Below are positions 7,274 to 15,691 of a stretch of 64,000 nucleotides of DNA, in pieces. The notes under the pieces are model-generated. The model saw nothing but the letters and a program-made list of their open reading frames with translations. It was not told the origin of the DNA and did not search any database. Positions within the stretch are counted from its first letter, which is position 1. Every line of letters begins with the position of its first letter. A program made the translations under genes and the position numbers. The stretch covers positions 372,001-436,000 of the forward strand of contig NZ_CP058566.2 in the NCBI RefSeq assembly GCF_014672715.2, in the 5' to 3' direction. Origin of the DNA: Dehalogenimonas etheniformans. GTDB taxonomy: Bacteria > Chloroflexota > Dehalococcoidia > Dehalococcoidales > Dehalococcoidaceae.

Positions 7274-7591
7274 ATGAAATGGGAAAAGTGTTCCACCGAA
7301 CTTTCGGCCACTTTGGCCGCCGCCACCGCGGGTTCTCCCGCGCAAAAACGGATGATGTTCGGTTGCCCGGCTTACTTTATTAACGACAATATGGTGACCG
7401 GCGTCCACCAGTCGAATATCATCTTGCGGTTGAGTGAGGCCGATCGGCGCTCTATGTTTAAGGAGTTCGACGAGGCTGCGCCCTTTGAGCCATTTTCAGG
7501 GCGATCGATGAAGGAATATTTAGCTCTGCCAGCTGTGGTGTCTGACAACTCCACCGTTTTTCAGTCGTGGCTTTCCAAGGCTTTCGGTTAA
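7274..7591 (+). CDS. TfoX N-terminal domain protein
   Basis: A 105-residue single-domain protein resembling the TfoX/Sxy N-terminal domain: a MMFGCPAYFINDNMVTGVHQSNIILRLS-like core, then a C-terminal SGRSMKEYLALP block typical of these small proteins. TfoX in proteobacteria promotes competence gene expression; stand-alone N-domain proteins are widespread and of uncertain role. The ATG at 7274 is preferred over the in-frame GTG at 7268. It sits divergently from the ZTP-riboswitch transcript and has no clear operon partner. Confidence 0.75.
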   Translation: MKWEKCSTELSATLAAATAGSPAQKRMMFGCPAYFINDNMVTGVHQSNIILRLSEADRRSMFKEFDEAAPFEPFSGRSMKEYLALPAVVSDNSTVFQSWLSKAFG

Positions 7592-7644
7592 GTCTTGTCA
7601 CTGCCGCCAAAGAATGCAAGCAAAAGAGGAATAAGGAGAAATAG

Positions 7645-7923
7645 ATGGCTCGAGTTACAGTTCCCGGTGTCGACAAGGGCAATGTTATGTTGTTCGCTTT
7701 ATCGACCTGCGTTTGGTGCGGCAAGACTAAGAAATTACTGGAAGAAATGGGTGTAGCTTATACCTACGAATATGTCGACCTGCTCTCAGGAAAGGACAGG
7801 GATGCCGCAGTGAAGGAAATCATGGTTTGGAACCCTGCCACTTCCTTCCCCACCCTGGTGATAAATAATGAAAAGTGCATTGTCGGTTTTAAAGAAGACG
7901 AGATTCGGCGGGCTCTGGCATGA
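7645..7923 (+). CDS. Glutaredoxin-like protein
   Basis: A 92-residue thioredoxin-fold protein with the active site [12 protein letters not shown] (C-x2-C), the cis-Pro loop (SFPTLVINN) and a [12 protein letters not shown]-terminus, as in small bacterial glutaredoxins. AAGGAG lies 8 bases before the ATG. Its stop codon overlaps the start of the next gene, a ferredoxin:thioredoxin reductase-like protein (ATGA). The two are therefore translationally coupled and probably act together: the FTR-type subunit would reduce this disulfide protein with electrons from ferredoxin or its own rubredoxin domain. Confidence 0.88.
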   Translation: MARVTVPGVDKGNVMLFALSTCVWCGKTKKLLEEMGVAYTYEYVDLLSGKDRDAAVKEIMVWNPATSFPTLVINNEKCIVGFKEDEIRRALA

Positions 7924-8429
7924 TGGATTCCAGGCATGATACCGCTGCGGTTGATAACCTTTTCGCCAGGCTTAACGCCGACGCTGAAAAATTCGGTTAT
8001 CACCTCAATCCGGATATCGAGTTCACACGGTCGCTGGTGGAAGGGCTTCTTACTAACATCGGCAGGTATGGCTACATGGCTTGTCCATGCCGGCTTGCCT
8101 CCGGCATACGTGCTCAGGATCTTGATATCATCTGCCCCTGTGACTACCGGGATCCGGATTTAAGCGAATACGGTGCCTGTTTCTGTGCTTTGTACGTTAA
8201 CACTCCGATCCTTCAGGGTAAACAGGCGTTGAAGCCTGTGCCCGAAAGGCGAGGTCAAAAAATGGTTGAAAAAAAACAGGAATCCGCTTCAACCGGAAGT
8301 GTGACCATAAAACTGTCACAGCCGGTGTGGCGTTGCAAAGTTTGCGGGTACCTTTGCGCTCGCGGGGAACCGCCGGAGATCTGTCCCATCTGCAAAGCGA
8401 CGAAAGACCGGTTCGAGCGTTTTGTCTAG
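7920..8429 (+). CDS. Ferredoxin:thioredoxin reductase catalytic subunit fused to rubredoxin
   Basis: A 169-residue fusion. Residues ~10-110 match the FTR catalytic subunit, with the ordered cysteine pairs Cys55-Pro-Cys57, Cys72-Pro-Cys74 and Cys87-x-Cys89 that bind the 4Fe-4S cluster and the redox-active disulfide. A linker rich in K, E, S and T joins a C-terminal rubredoxin-like domain (about 136-169) with CKVCGYLC and CPICKA. The rubredoxin part could deliver electrons directly to the FTR cluster. The gene overlaps the glutaredoxin gene by 4 bases. No separate FTR variable subunit is seen. Cytoplasmic; no signal peptide. Confidence 0.88.
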   Translation: MMDSRHDTAAVDNLFARLNADAEKFGYHLNPDIEFTRSLVEGLLTNIGRYGYMACPCRLASGIRAQDLDIICPCDYRDPDLSEYGACFCALYVNTPILQGKQALKPVPERRGQKMVEKKQESASTGSVTIKLSQPVWRCKVCGYLCARGEPPEICPICKATKDRFERFV

Positions 8430-8511
8430 GTACCAATCGCTCTTTTATTAAAGGATAACTGGATTTACAATTTCGATCTGACAAAACTGAACAGCGATCA
8501 CGCGGCTAGAA

Positions 8512-8985
8512 ATGAAATACCTTACTAGGCTGGTTTTTGCCTCGAGTCTTATTGCCGTAATGTCTTTGGTGCTCATTCCCGGCTGCGACCTTGTTAAAAG
8601 TAGTCTCCAACGCGATCTCGATGCCGCTCGTGCCAGGTGGGAACGGGCAGACATCAGATCTTACGAATTTCGCCTTCGCGTAGGCTGTTTCTGCCCGCCC
8701 AACATTATTTTCCCTGTGATCATGACAGTTCAAAATGGAGTTAATACGGACGCCGAATATGCTCAAGAACCAAAAGAAATTACCACCGATTTCTTCAAAC
8801 AGTACGACACTATCGACAAGTTGTTTGAGGTCGTCCAAAAAGCTATCGATGACAGAGTTGACAGCCTGACGGTTGTCTATGAATCCGCGAATGGTTATCC
8901 AAAATCAATTAACATCGATCGTATTAAAGATGCAGTTGACGATGAAATCGCGTTTTTCGTTGAATCGTTCGCCCCAACCTCCTGA
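8512..8985 (+). CDS. Lipoprotein, DUF6174-like
   Basis: A 157-residue predicted lipoprotein. The N-terminus has a hydrophobic signal ending in a lipobox (LVLIPGC, Cys about residue 25). The mature part contains the pattern W...YEFRLRVGCFCPP and ends with a DRVDSLTVVYESANGYPKSI block, a layout seen in DUF6174 proteins. The family has no known function; the paired cysteines (CFC) may bind metal or form a disulfide. It should be attached to the outer face of the membrane. It stands alone. Confidence 0.65.
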   Translation: MKYLTRLVFASSLIAVMSLVLIPGCDLVKSSLQRDLDAARARWERADIRSYEFRLRVGCFCPPNIIFPVIMTVQNGVNTDAEYAQEPKEITTDFFKQYDTIDKLFEVVQKAIDDRVDSLTVVYESANGYPKSINIDRIKDAVDDEIAFFVESFAPTS

Positions 8986-9012
8986 CATAGGCACTTTCGG
9001 ACGTGATAAAAT
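8982..9012 (+). promoter_or_regulatory. Possible promoter of the 9037 gene
   Basis: CTGACA (8982-8987) and TAAAAT (9007-9012) separated by 19 bp. The spacer is longer than ideal and the -35 overlaps the stop of the upstream gene, so this is tentative. Confidence 0.35.
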
Positions 9013-9036
9013 AGCTCCAAACGTCCGAGGTTTCCG

Positions 9037-9501
9037 ATGGCAAATTTGAAGGGAAAACCGTCAAGCATAGAATCCCTGGTTGATGCCTTAAAGCCTGATA
9101 TTTCGCTCAAAAACCAGAAGCGGTTGCGTTTGAATATGGTTTTAAGGGTAGCCAGGCGCCTGGATTCGTCATCCCTCGGCTGCGAGTCATGTGTTGGCCA
9201 CTTGCCCGCAATCGATCGACTTATCAACGGCATTAAAGATGTTGATCAGTGGCAACTCCCGGAATGGAAAGCCTACTACCGGCAATTGGATGGCATCATC
9301 AGGCATCTGAAGACCGCTCACCACCTGACGGAGGAGGGAGAGCACCTTGCTCTGTGGATCGCAATAGGCCTGCTTATGGGCACGGCAATCGGCAGCGCTT
9401 TTGATGTTAGTATTCTCGGTGTCATCCTGGGAGTGGCGTTCGGGGTAGCCGTCGGTGGGTTGTTGGATGCCATCGCCCACAAACAGGGACGAGTCATTTA
9501 A
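9037..9501 (+). CDS. Hypothetical protein with glycine-rich C-terminal membrane hairpin
   Basis: A 154-residue protein I do not recognise. The first ~110 residues are soluble and partly helical, with one C-x2-C pair (CESC) near residue 50. Residues ~108-148 form two short hydrophobic segments rich in Gly and Ala (LWIAIGLLMGTAIGSAF and ILGVILGVAFGVAVGGLL), likely a tight membrane hairpin. No neighbour gives a functional clue; lrp follows with its own promoter. Confidence 0.6.
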   Translation: MANLKGKPSSIESLVDALKPDISLKNQKRLRLNMVLRVARRLDSSSLGCESCVGHLPAIDRLINGIKDVDQWQLPEWKAYYRQLDGIIRHLKTAHHLTEEGEHLALWIAIGLLMGTAIGSAFDVSILGVILGVAFGVAVGGLLDAIAHKQGRVI

Positions 9502-9540
9502 CAGATTTCCGTCTCCCGCGTGACGATAAGAGATCAGTTC

Positions 9541-9570
9541 TTTACACTCGTTCTTCTAACTGCGTATAAT
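9541..9570 (+). promoter_or_regulatory. Promoter of lrp-like gene
   Basis: TTTACA (9541-9546), an 18-bp spacer and a consensus TATAAT (9565-9570). The predicted start is near 9577, giving a short leader containing AGGGG before the ATG at 9601. This also argues against the earlier in-frame GTG at 9520. Confidence 0.75.
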
Positions 9571-9600
9571 GAACGACACACTCGGCAACAGGGGTTAGCT

Positions 9601-10086
9601 ATGCTGAAGCATGAAGTTCTTAAGATCCTGGAATCAGACGCTCGAACCACCCCCGAAGTGATCTCTCGGATGACCGGTGCCTCTCTTGACGAGATCAAAC
9701 AAATCATCGGTGAAGCCGAAACCGATCGTACGATCGTCCGTTACAAGACAGTCATCAATTGGGAGAAAGTTTCCAATGAACGCGTCGAAGCTATCATCGA
9801 GGTCAAGGTGACTCCCCAACGGGACACCGGCTTCGATGCCATCGCCCGTCGAGTCTATAATTTCCCTGAAGCCAGGACTGTTTATCTCATGTCGGGTACA
9901 TATGACCTCGCAGTGTTAGTTACAGGTAAGACAATGCATCAGGTGGCCGATTTTGTTTCCCAGAAGCTGTCACAGATTGACGGCGTCCAAGGAACCACGA
10001 CTCACTTCATGCTTAAACGCTACAAGGAAGACGGCGAGGTTCTTGCCGGAACCGAGCAAATCGACCGGCAACAAGTCGTACTTTAG
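9601..10086 (+). CDS. Lrp/AsnC-family transcriptional regulator
   Basis: A 161-residue regulator with an N-terminal winged helix-turn-helix (residues ~1-60; TPEVISRMTGASLDEIKQII) and a C-terminal RAM effector domain (about 70-145; EAIIEVKVTPQ...VYLMSGTYDLAVLVTG). Lrp/AsnC proteins bind amino acids and form dimers or octamers. The ATG at 9601 is chosen from the promoter and the AGGGG upstream. The gene is followed after 11 bases by a class I/II aminotransferase, a coupling that suggests it controls that gene in response to an amino acid. Confidence 0.9.
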   Translation: MLKHEVLKILESDARTTPEVISRMTGASLDEIKQIIGEAETDRTIVRYKTVINWEKVSNERVEAIIEVKVTPQRDTGFDAIARRVYNFPEARTVYLMSGTYDLAVLVTGKTMHQVADFVSQKLSQIDGVQGTTTHFMLKRYKEDGEVLAGTEQIDRQQVVL

Positions 10087-10097
10087 GTCTGGAATCG

Positions 10098-11276
10098 ATG
10101 CCTACCGAAACAAGTGTCAAGCGTTCGATGACTTCAAAAGCCGTAAAGGCTATTAAGCCGTCGGGAATACGTAAGTTTTTCGATTTGCTGGCCGATATGG
10201 AAGGAGCGATTTCGCTCGGCGTCGGCGAGCCGGACTATGTTACCCCGTGGCACATACGCGAAGCTGCTATTTATGCCCTTGAGCATGGCCGGACGATGTA
10301 TACCTCTAACGCCGGCACACCCGAGTTGAGACAGGAGATCGCCCGCTACCTTAATACGGCACATGGTTTAGAGTACAATCCTCTTGGCGAGATCGTCGTA
10401 ACCGTGGGCGTTTCTGAAGCCCTTGACCTGGCGGCCAGGGCGATCCTTGATCCCGGCGACGAGGTGATAATCCCGGACCCATGCTACGTGTCGTATCCTT
10501 CCTGCGTAACTCTTGCGGGCGGCGTACCGGTGACGGTGCCGACCTGGGAGTCCGAATCGTTCGAACTAAACCCTAGAGAAGTCGCCAGGGCAATAACGCC
10601 GAGGACGAGGGCTATTCTTTTAGGTTATCCCGCCAACCCCACCGGGGCAGTGATGCCTTACGACAAATTGGCGGAGCTGGCTATCCTGGCTGCTCGGCAC
10701 AACCTGATTGTCCTCTCGGATGAGATTTACAATCGCTTGACCTATGGCGTGACTGTTCCGTCGTTCGCGAGCCTACCCGGTATGAGGGAACGTACCGTCG
10801 TCCTTAATGGGGTATCCAAGGCGTATTCTATGACCGGGTGGCGTATCGGGTATGCTGCCGGACCAAAAGAAATCATCGCCGGCATGACCAAGATCCACCA
10901 GTACACCATGCTCTGTGCTTCCTCAATGGGCCAGGCCGCAGCTATCGAGGCATTGAAAAACGGCGAGTCTGATATTCAGGCGATGGTCGAAGACTACAAT
11001 CATAGGCGTCAGGTGATGGTGTCCGGCTTTAATTCGTTGGGCTTGAGCTGTTTCGATCCCAGGGGTGCTTTCTATGCCTTCCCCTCGATAAAATCGACCG
11101 GACTTTCCTCGGACGAATTTGCTGAGCGCCTCCTGAAGGAAGAAAAGGTTGCCGTCGTTCCGGGCACTGCTTTCGGGGAGCAGGGAGAGGGTTACCTCCG
11201 TTGTTGTTATGCCACTTCGTTGCCACAAATCGAAGAAGCGCTAGAACGCGTCAAACGTTTCTTGACCCGCTTGTAA
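10098..11276 (+). CDS. Class I/II PLP-dependent aminotransferase
   Basis: A 392-residue fold-type I aminotransferase of the aspartate-aminotransferase family. Visible are the N-terminal SLGVGEPDYVTPWHI, the Asn/Pro block YPANPTGAV, the conserved Asp-Tyr pair in VLSDEIYNRLTY, the PLP Schiff-base lysine in NGVSKAYSMTGWRIGY, and the substrate-carboxylate arginine near the C-terminus (YLRCCYATS). Substrate cannot be fixed from sequence; aspartate, alanine or aromatic amino acids are possible. It forms a two-gene unit with the lrp-like regulator and is followed by a strong hairpin. Confidence 0.93.
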   Translation: MPTETSVKRSMTSKAVKAIKPSGIRKFFDLLADMEGAISLGVGEPDYVTPWHIREAAIYALEHGRTMYTSNAGTPELRQEIARYLNTAHGLEYNPLGEIVVTVGVSEALDLAARAILDPGDEVIIPDPCYVSYPSCVTLAGGVPVTVPTWESESFELNPREVARAITPRTRAILLGYPANPTGAVMPYDKLAELAILAARHNLIVLSDEIYNRLTYGVTVPSFASLPGMRERTVVLNGVSKAYSMTGWRIGYAAGPKEIIAGMTKIHQYTMLCASSMGQAAAIEALKNGESDIQAMVEDYNHRRQVMVSGFNSLGLSCFDPRGAFYAFPSIKSTGLSSDEFAERLLKEEKVAVVPGTAFGEQGEGYLRCCYATSLPQIEEALERVKRFLTRL

Positions 11277-11410
11277 CCATCTTTCCCGGCGGAATAAAAA
11301 CTCGTTTCCTCATCCTCCCAGCTCATTTCTTCGCTTGAGTCACCAGGGACATCAAGACAAAAACCAGTCAATCTCCAGGGTGCAATTGTGGAATTGTTTT
11401 GTTTTAGAAG

Positions 11411-11448
11411 CCAAAAGAACCGGCTGTAGCACCAGCCGGTTCTTTTGG
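11411..11448. terminator. Strong bidirectional hairpin terminator
   Basis: A perfect 16-bp stem (CCAAAAGAACCGGCTG and its complement) around a 6-nt loop, with A- and T-rich arms on both sides. It separates the aminotransferase from the convergent DUF2780-like gene. The 11277-11554 interval shows no supportable gene. Confidence 0.88.
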
Positions 11449-11554
11449 AGGGGGGAGATTGATGCCTGGAACCTTATTGGTACTATAATCCATGGGCAAT
11501 GGAAAGTCAAGACATCTTTGGACAATAAATATCTACTTATCAAAATTAATGAAA

Positions 11555-11947
11555 TTAATCTAAACTTAAGGCTTTTTCCAACGACATCCTTGCAGTATCC
11601 CCGCTTTTGCCCTTAACGAAATCAAGGATGATCCGTTCGAATTTTTCGATCATCTCGGCGTGCAGCCCCAATTTCAAGAATCCTGTCCTGACGCCGGCCG
11701 CCGAACCCAGGCTGCCCAACTTCCTGCCGAAGATCGAAAACATCTTCTCGACTTCACCCATGACGGTGTTGTCTGTCGCAGGTAGATCCCTTACAAGGGT
11801 GCTGAGATCGGAGGCCATCGAAGAAATGCCGGCAAATTCCTTGTCCCCGAGGGCGTCCTTTGCGCGCTTGAGAATTAACCCCGCGCCTCCCTTCGCCTGC
11901 GCTTCCGTGACTCCCAATTTGCAGATTAACAGGTCTACTAATTCCAT
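11555..11947 (-). CDS. DUF2780-like protein
   Basis: A 130-residue protein similar to DUF2780 (VcgC/VcgE-like): MELVDLLICKLGVTEAQAKGGAGLILKRAK at the start and a following DKEFAGISS...LPATDN block. These are small helical proteins of unknown role found in many bacteria. There is no signal peptide and no membrane segment. The C-terminal part (LHAEMIEKFERIILDFVKGKSG) is amphipathic. It stands alone, converging on the aminotransferase terminator. Confidence 0.7.
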   Translation of the reverse strand: MELVDLLICKLGVTEAQAKGGAGLILKRAKDALGDKEFAGISSMASDLSTLVRDLPATDNTVMGEVEKMFSIFGRKLGSLGSAAGVRTGFLKLGLHAEMIEKFERIILDFVKGKSGDTARMSLEKALSLD

Positions 11948-12178
11948 CCTATGGCCTCAATTTGAATCAGTTTTGATTATCGTTTAATAGGGTTACGCTG
12001 AAGAAGGAGACAGGCGATGCACCTGCCCTTGAAACTAATTCTATCGGCCGTGGGGAACGGAATCAAATGCGAAAATAGCGCGATTAAGCGCCAATTCCAT
12101 GGATGAGCAAATCATCGGAACTAGGCGGAAAGCTTGGTTTAGATGGCTCTATTCAGACCACGGTGAGCAACAAGATGT

Positions 12179-12385
12179 TCAGCAAACGTCTACAGATCTT
12201 TCAAACCCCAACAGTTCCCAGGTTAATAGGTTTTCTGCCATCCTTTTGACCCTGGCGAGCTCGGCTTTCGAAAGATGATACGTGCGCTTGATAACGTTCA
12301 AGACATCCTTAAGTCTGCGATTTTTACTCTTTTCAAACAATTCCACGGCTTCTTGGGCTGCAACTTCAAACACGGGTTCCACCAT
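12179..12385 (-). CDS. Small hypothetical protein
   Basis: A 68-residue frame rich in helix-forming and basic residues (AQEAVELFEKSKNRRLKDVLNVIKRTYHLSKAELARVKRMAENLL). It has no signal peptide or membrane segment. The KAELARVKRMAENLL part could be a small helix-turn-helix or coiled coil. No family is recognised and the flanks give no clue, so this is a coding call on composition and length only. Confidence 0.45.
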   Translation of the reverse strand: MVEPVFEVAAQEAVELFEKSKNRRLKDVLNVIKRTYHLSKAELARVKRMAENLLTWELLGFERSVDVC

Positions 12386-12555
12386 TCCTATTATCCAGCT
12401 TGTATTTTTTTATTTTTCAGCGGATAAGGTACTCCTAAATTTTAAAGAATGCAATTGTACTATAGTCCTAATTCCTCCCAAAATGGTTTATTTAGGTATT
12501 GCTTGACACCGAAAGAAAGAATAGAATCGTTTCAGTCACGCTGAAGGAGATTTAT

Positions 12556-12795
12556 ATGGATGCAAAAAAATCGCCTGCCATGATCAAAAAAATGTTCGAT
12601 ACGGGAAAAGTGACTTTGGTCGATCCGGATACCAAATACAGGTATTCTTTGACTGCTAAATGCCCTGACGACGGTGAATATGCCGACGTAGCCAGGTTTG
12701 ACAAGGCCGGAAGCTCTTTGAGCAGGGTTGTTTTCAAATGCACTCAATGCGAAGAGGAGTTTGAGGTACCTCGAGAACAGATGATGGTCATTTGA
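12556..12795 (+). CDS. Small protein with a C-terminal zinc ribbon half
   Basis: A 79-residue protein. AAGGAG lies 7 bases before the ATG at 12556, which is preferred to the TTG further upstream. The second half has Cys near residue 35 (AKCPDDGEYADVARF) and a C-x2-C pair (FKCTQCEEEFEVP), suggesting a small zinc-binding or sensor ribbon. The N-terminal part is basic. No family is recognised. A long hairpin follows the gene. Confidence 0.6.
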   Translation: MDAKKSPAMIKKMFDTGKVTLVDPDTKYRYSLTAKCPDDGEYADVARFDKAGSSLSRVVFKCTQCEEEFEVPREQMMVI

Positions 12796-13172
12796 ACTTT
12801 GATTTGCTGAAATTTCATTATTTGAAAATATTTTGCTTTGGAGGGCCTCCAAAGCAAAATGTCTTTGATCTGGATAGTCGGCGAGATATTCCGTCGCTCC
12901 GGCGCGTCAATTAAGATCAGCGTACATTCGCCAAAAATGCCTCGTTGGATCGCTTCACTCGACGGGCTCCACCTTTCCCAAATGACCCTCGCTGAACTCA
13001 ATTTTTTCTGAATCCTCGATATCTTTCAGCCCTTAATTCAAACGTAAATTGACAGTTTCTCGTTTTCTAAAAAGCCTCTGAAAATTAGGTAATCAAGCTG
13101 ATTGGAATTACGTACTTGTACGGATTACTCAGTTTGAGGGTAAGGGGTAACATCAGCTTATGGAGGACTATC
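12796..13172. other. Gene-free stretch with one terminator
   Basis: No supportable reading frame is seen in these ~375 bases. The left part contains the hairpin at 12831-12860. The right part should hold the promoter for the gluconate-dehydrogenase-like genes, but I see no clear -35/-10 pair; TATGGAGGAC before 13173 is the Shine-Dalgarno. Confidence 0.5.
12831..12860. terminator. Hairpin terminator
   Basis: A near-perfect palindrome: TTTTGCTTTGGA and its complement around a 5-6 nt centre (GGGCC), with T- and A-rich ends. It lies 35 bases after the 12556 gene. Confidence 0.8.
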
Positions 13173-13925
13173 ATGCAAGAAACAACGATTGAACCGACTA
13201 AAGAAAATCTCGGCGTTTCCCGCCGATATTTTGTTAAAGGGGCGGGTATCATTGCCGGCGGCTTTGCCATTGGATCTATGGCTCTGGTCCAGGCCTGCAC
13301 ATCGAATAATCCCACAACTACTCCGACGGGAACGACCACCGCCCCGCCCACGACCACTCCCCCGCCAACCACCGCTCCGCCGGTGGTTGAAACTTACCTC
13401 TTTTTTAGTGCTGTCGAAGCCGCCACCATCAAAGCCGCTTTTGGCAGACTTCTTCCGGGTTCCGCTTCGGATCCGGGTGCTGTCGAGGCCACGGCGCATA
13501 TTTATCTTGACCGGGCTTTGAACGGGGCTTATGCAAATCTGGGAGTGAACTATCACCGTGGCATTACTGCGATGAATGCCTACTGCCAGACCAAGTTCTC
13601 CAAAAATTTTGGTGACCTGACGGCGGCGCAGCAGGACACCGTGTTGACCGATATGCAGGGAGGAACCGCGACCGGATTTTATGCACCCGGGGCAGCAGAG
13701 TTTTTCGGCTTGCTTCTCAAGCATATGACCGAGGGTACTTTCTGTGATCCGCTCTATGGAGGCAACCAGAACCTTGTAGGATGGAAGATGATAGGTTACC
13801 CCGGTTCCCAGGCGGCTTACATCGATTCTGAAATGGCAATCGGTTTTGACCAAGCATCGAAAAAAATTCTAACACTAGCCGACGTCGAAGGCATCGTTAT
13901 GCCGCTGCCGGCCTCTGGATTTTAA
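13173..13925 (+). CDS. Tat-exported gluconate 2-dehydrogenase subunit 3-like protein
   Basis: A 250-residue protein. The N-terminus has a twin-arginine motif (SRRYFVKGAG) and a hydrophobic stretch ending at a Cys (ALVQAC), so it may be a Tat lipoprotein. A Thr/Pro-rich linker follows (about residues 40-70). The rest (LFFSAVEAATIKAAFGRLLPG...) matches gluconate 2-dehydrogenase subunit 3, the small chaperone-like subunit that escorts the flavoprotein through Tat. GGAGG precedes the ATG at 13173. The GMC flavoprotein starts 14 bases downstream and a cytochrome c gene follows. Confidence 0.85.
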   Translation: MQETTIEPTKENLGVSRRYFVKGAGIIAGGFAIGSMALVQACTSNNPTTTPTGTTTAPPTTTPPPTTAPPVVETYLFFSAVEAATIKAAFGRLLPGSASDPGAVEATAHIYLDRALNGAYANLGVNYHRGITAMNAYCQTKFSKNFGDLTAAQQDTVLTDMQGGTATGFYAPGAAEFFGLLLKHMTEGTFCDPLYGGNQNLVGWKMIGYPGSQAAYIDSEMAIGFDQASKKILTLADVEGIVMPLPASGF

Positions 13926-13939
13926 AAGGAGATTGCACT

Positions 13940-15658
13940 ATGGCTACTTTGCCTAAAGTCAATGTCGTAATTGTTGGGCTCGGCGCCGCGGGCTGCATCA
14001 TGGCCAAGGAACTCTCTACCGCCGGATTAAAAGTAGTTGGCATCGAATGGGGGCCTCTTCGCCGAACCCAGGATTTCCAGTGGGATCATGATGAACTCAA
14101 ATACGAAAGCCGGCAATATCTTTTAAAACCTATTATCGATGAACAACCGATGACTTACCGGCCCAACGCCCAGACCTCGGCCATCAATTCGGGGGTACCT
14201 TGGACGATCTCATCTGGAGTCGGCGGCGGTTCTATCCATTACGGCACCTGGAACTGGCGGGCTTTACCGCATCATTTCCGACTAAAAAGCGAAATAACCG
14301 CAAAATATGGAGCGAATGCCTTGCCTCCAGGTACAAATGTGGTTGATTGGCCTATCAGTTACAACGACCTGGCGCCGTATTACGATAAAGTGGATACGGA
14401 AATTGGTATCTCCGGCAAAGCCGGAAATATCAACGGCCAGATTCAAGCTGGCGGCAATTCGTTCGAAGGTCCGAGATCCAAAGATTTTCCATTGCCTCCG
14501 CTCATCCAGACCACCGGGTCGCGCATCTTCAGCCAGGCGGCAACGGCCCTCTCCTACAAGCCTTTCCCAACGCCTTCGGCCATCATATCTCAACCTTACG
14601 ACGGACGGCCGGGCTGTGACTACTGCGGATTTTGTTCTGGCTATGGCTGCCACATTGGAGCCAAATCTAGCACTATGGTCAGCGTCTATCCCAAGGCAGT
14701 CGCCAGCGGCAATTTTGAGGCGCGGACAGGTTGCCGGGTTATCCGAATCAACAAGAGTGATGGCCGGGCGACCAGCGTCACTTATCTCGACCAAGCCGGT
14801 GTGGAACAGGAACAACCGGCCGGACTTATCATCGTATCTAATTACACGTGGGGAGCAGTCAGGCTGTTGCTGCTTTCGGGTATGAATGCCAACGGCATGG
14901 TCGGCAAATACCTGATGAGCCACCAGTACCAGATCGTTAATGGGATCTTTGATACCCTCATTACCAATCCTAGCGAAGGTCAAACCGGGGCTAATGCCAC
15001 CATCGATGAATTTAACGGCGATAATTTCGATCATACCGGTTTGGGATTCATTGAGGGAGCTTCGATAACTTCACTTGGCGGCAATACTCATGCTATCACC
15101 GGCACTTCATCATTGGCGCCCGGTGATTTCAAGCAGGTAGCAGCCAACCAGAACTGGGGACAGGCTCGGAAGGACTTCATCAAACAGTACTTCAAACGGA
15201 CGTTGGGGCTTATCGCCCAAACTCCAACCCTTCCTTATGAAAACAACGTTATCGATCTCGATCCGACGGTTAAAGATTCCATCGGACTCCCCGTTGTTCG
15301 CGTAACATACACCGGCTCCGACAACGAAAAAGCCATTGGGAACTTTCTTCAGCCCAAAATGGCTGCTATCCTGAAACAGGCGGGCGCATCCTCCACAGTC
15401 AATGGGCCGCTATTGATCCCGCCCTGGAACAACCACGAAGTGGGGCCATGCCGCATGGGCACCGATCCAACCAAATCGGTAGTTAATCAATACTTGCAGT
15501 CGTGGGAACTTCCCAACATGTTTATTGTGAGCGGCGCAGTTTTTCCAACTTATTTTGGTTACAATCCGACCCATACTATTGAAGCGCTTAGTTATTGGGC
15601 GGCTGACAATATAAAGTTACAAGCCCAGACCGGTGGAAATTTGGTGCAGTACTTATAA
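13940..15658 (+). CDS. GMC-family flavoprotein dehydrogenase (gluconate dehydrogenase-like)
   Basis: A 572-residue FAD enzyme. The N-terminus has the dinucleotide motif GLGAAGCIMAKEL. A cysteine-rich loop (GCDYCGFCSGYGC, about residues 227-238) resembles the Fe-S-binding insertion of membrane-bound gluconate/fructose dehydrogenases. The C-terminal GMC domain has NNHEVGPCRMG and the active-site pair region GYNPTHTIEALS. It has no signal of its own, so it probably travels with the Tat subunit 3 protein. It would oxidise a sugar, sugar acid or alcohol outside the membrane and pass electrons to the cytochrome c encoded next. The natural substrate is unknown. Confidence 0.88.
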   Translation: MATLPKVNVVIVGLGAAGCIMAKELSTAGLKVVGIEWGPLRRTQDFQWDHDELKYESRQYLLKPIIDEQPMTYRPNAQTSAINSGVPWTISSGVGGGSIHYGTWNWRALPHHFRLKSEITAKYGANALPPGTNVVDWPISYNDLAPYYDKVDTEIGISGKAGNINGQIQAGGNSFEGPRSKDFPLPPLIQTTGSRIFSQAATALSYKPFPTPSAIISQPYDGRPGCDYCGFCSGYGCHIGAKSSTMVSVYPKAVASGNFEARTGCRVIRINKSDGRATSVTYLDQAGVEQEQPAGLIIVSNYTWGAVRLLLLSGMNANGMVGKYLMSHQYQIVNGIFDTLITNPSEGQTGANATIDEFNGDNFDHTGLGFIEGASITSLGGNTHAITGTSSLAPGDFKQVAANQNWGQARKDFIKQYFKRTLGLIAQTPTLPYENNVIDLDPTVKDSIGLPVVRVTYTGSDNEKAIGNFLQPKMAAILKQAGASSTVNGPLLIPPWNNHEVGPCRMGTDPTKSVVNQYLQSWELPNMFIVSGAVFPTYFGYNPTHTIEALSYWAADNIKLQAQTGGNLVQYL

Positions 15659-15691
15659 TCGAGACGATCGAGAATAATTCGGAGTGAGAGC

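Noticed and set aside
9520-9600. An upstream GTG start for the lrp gene
   Set aside because: A consensus promoter lies between it and the ATG at 9601, and the helix-turn-helix begins at the ATG.
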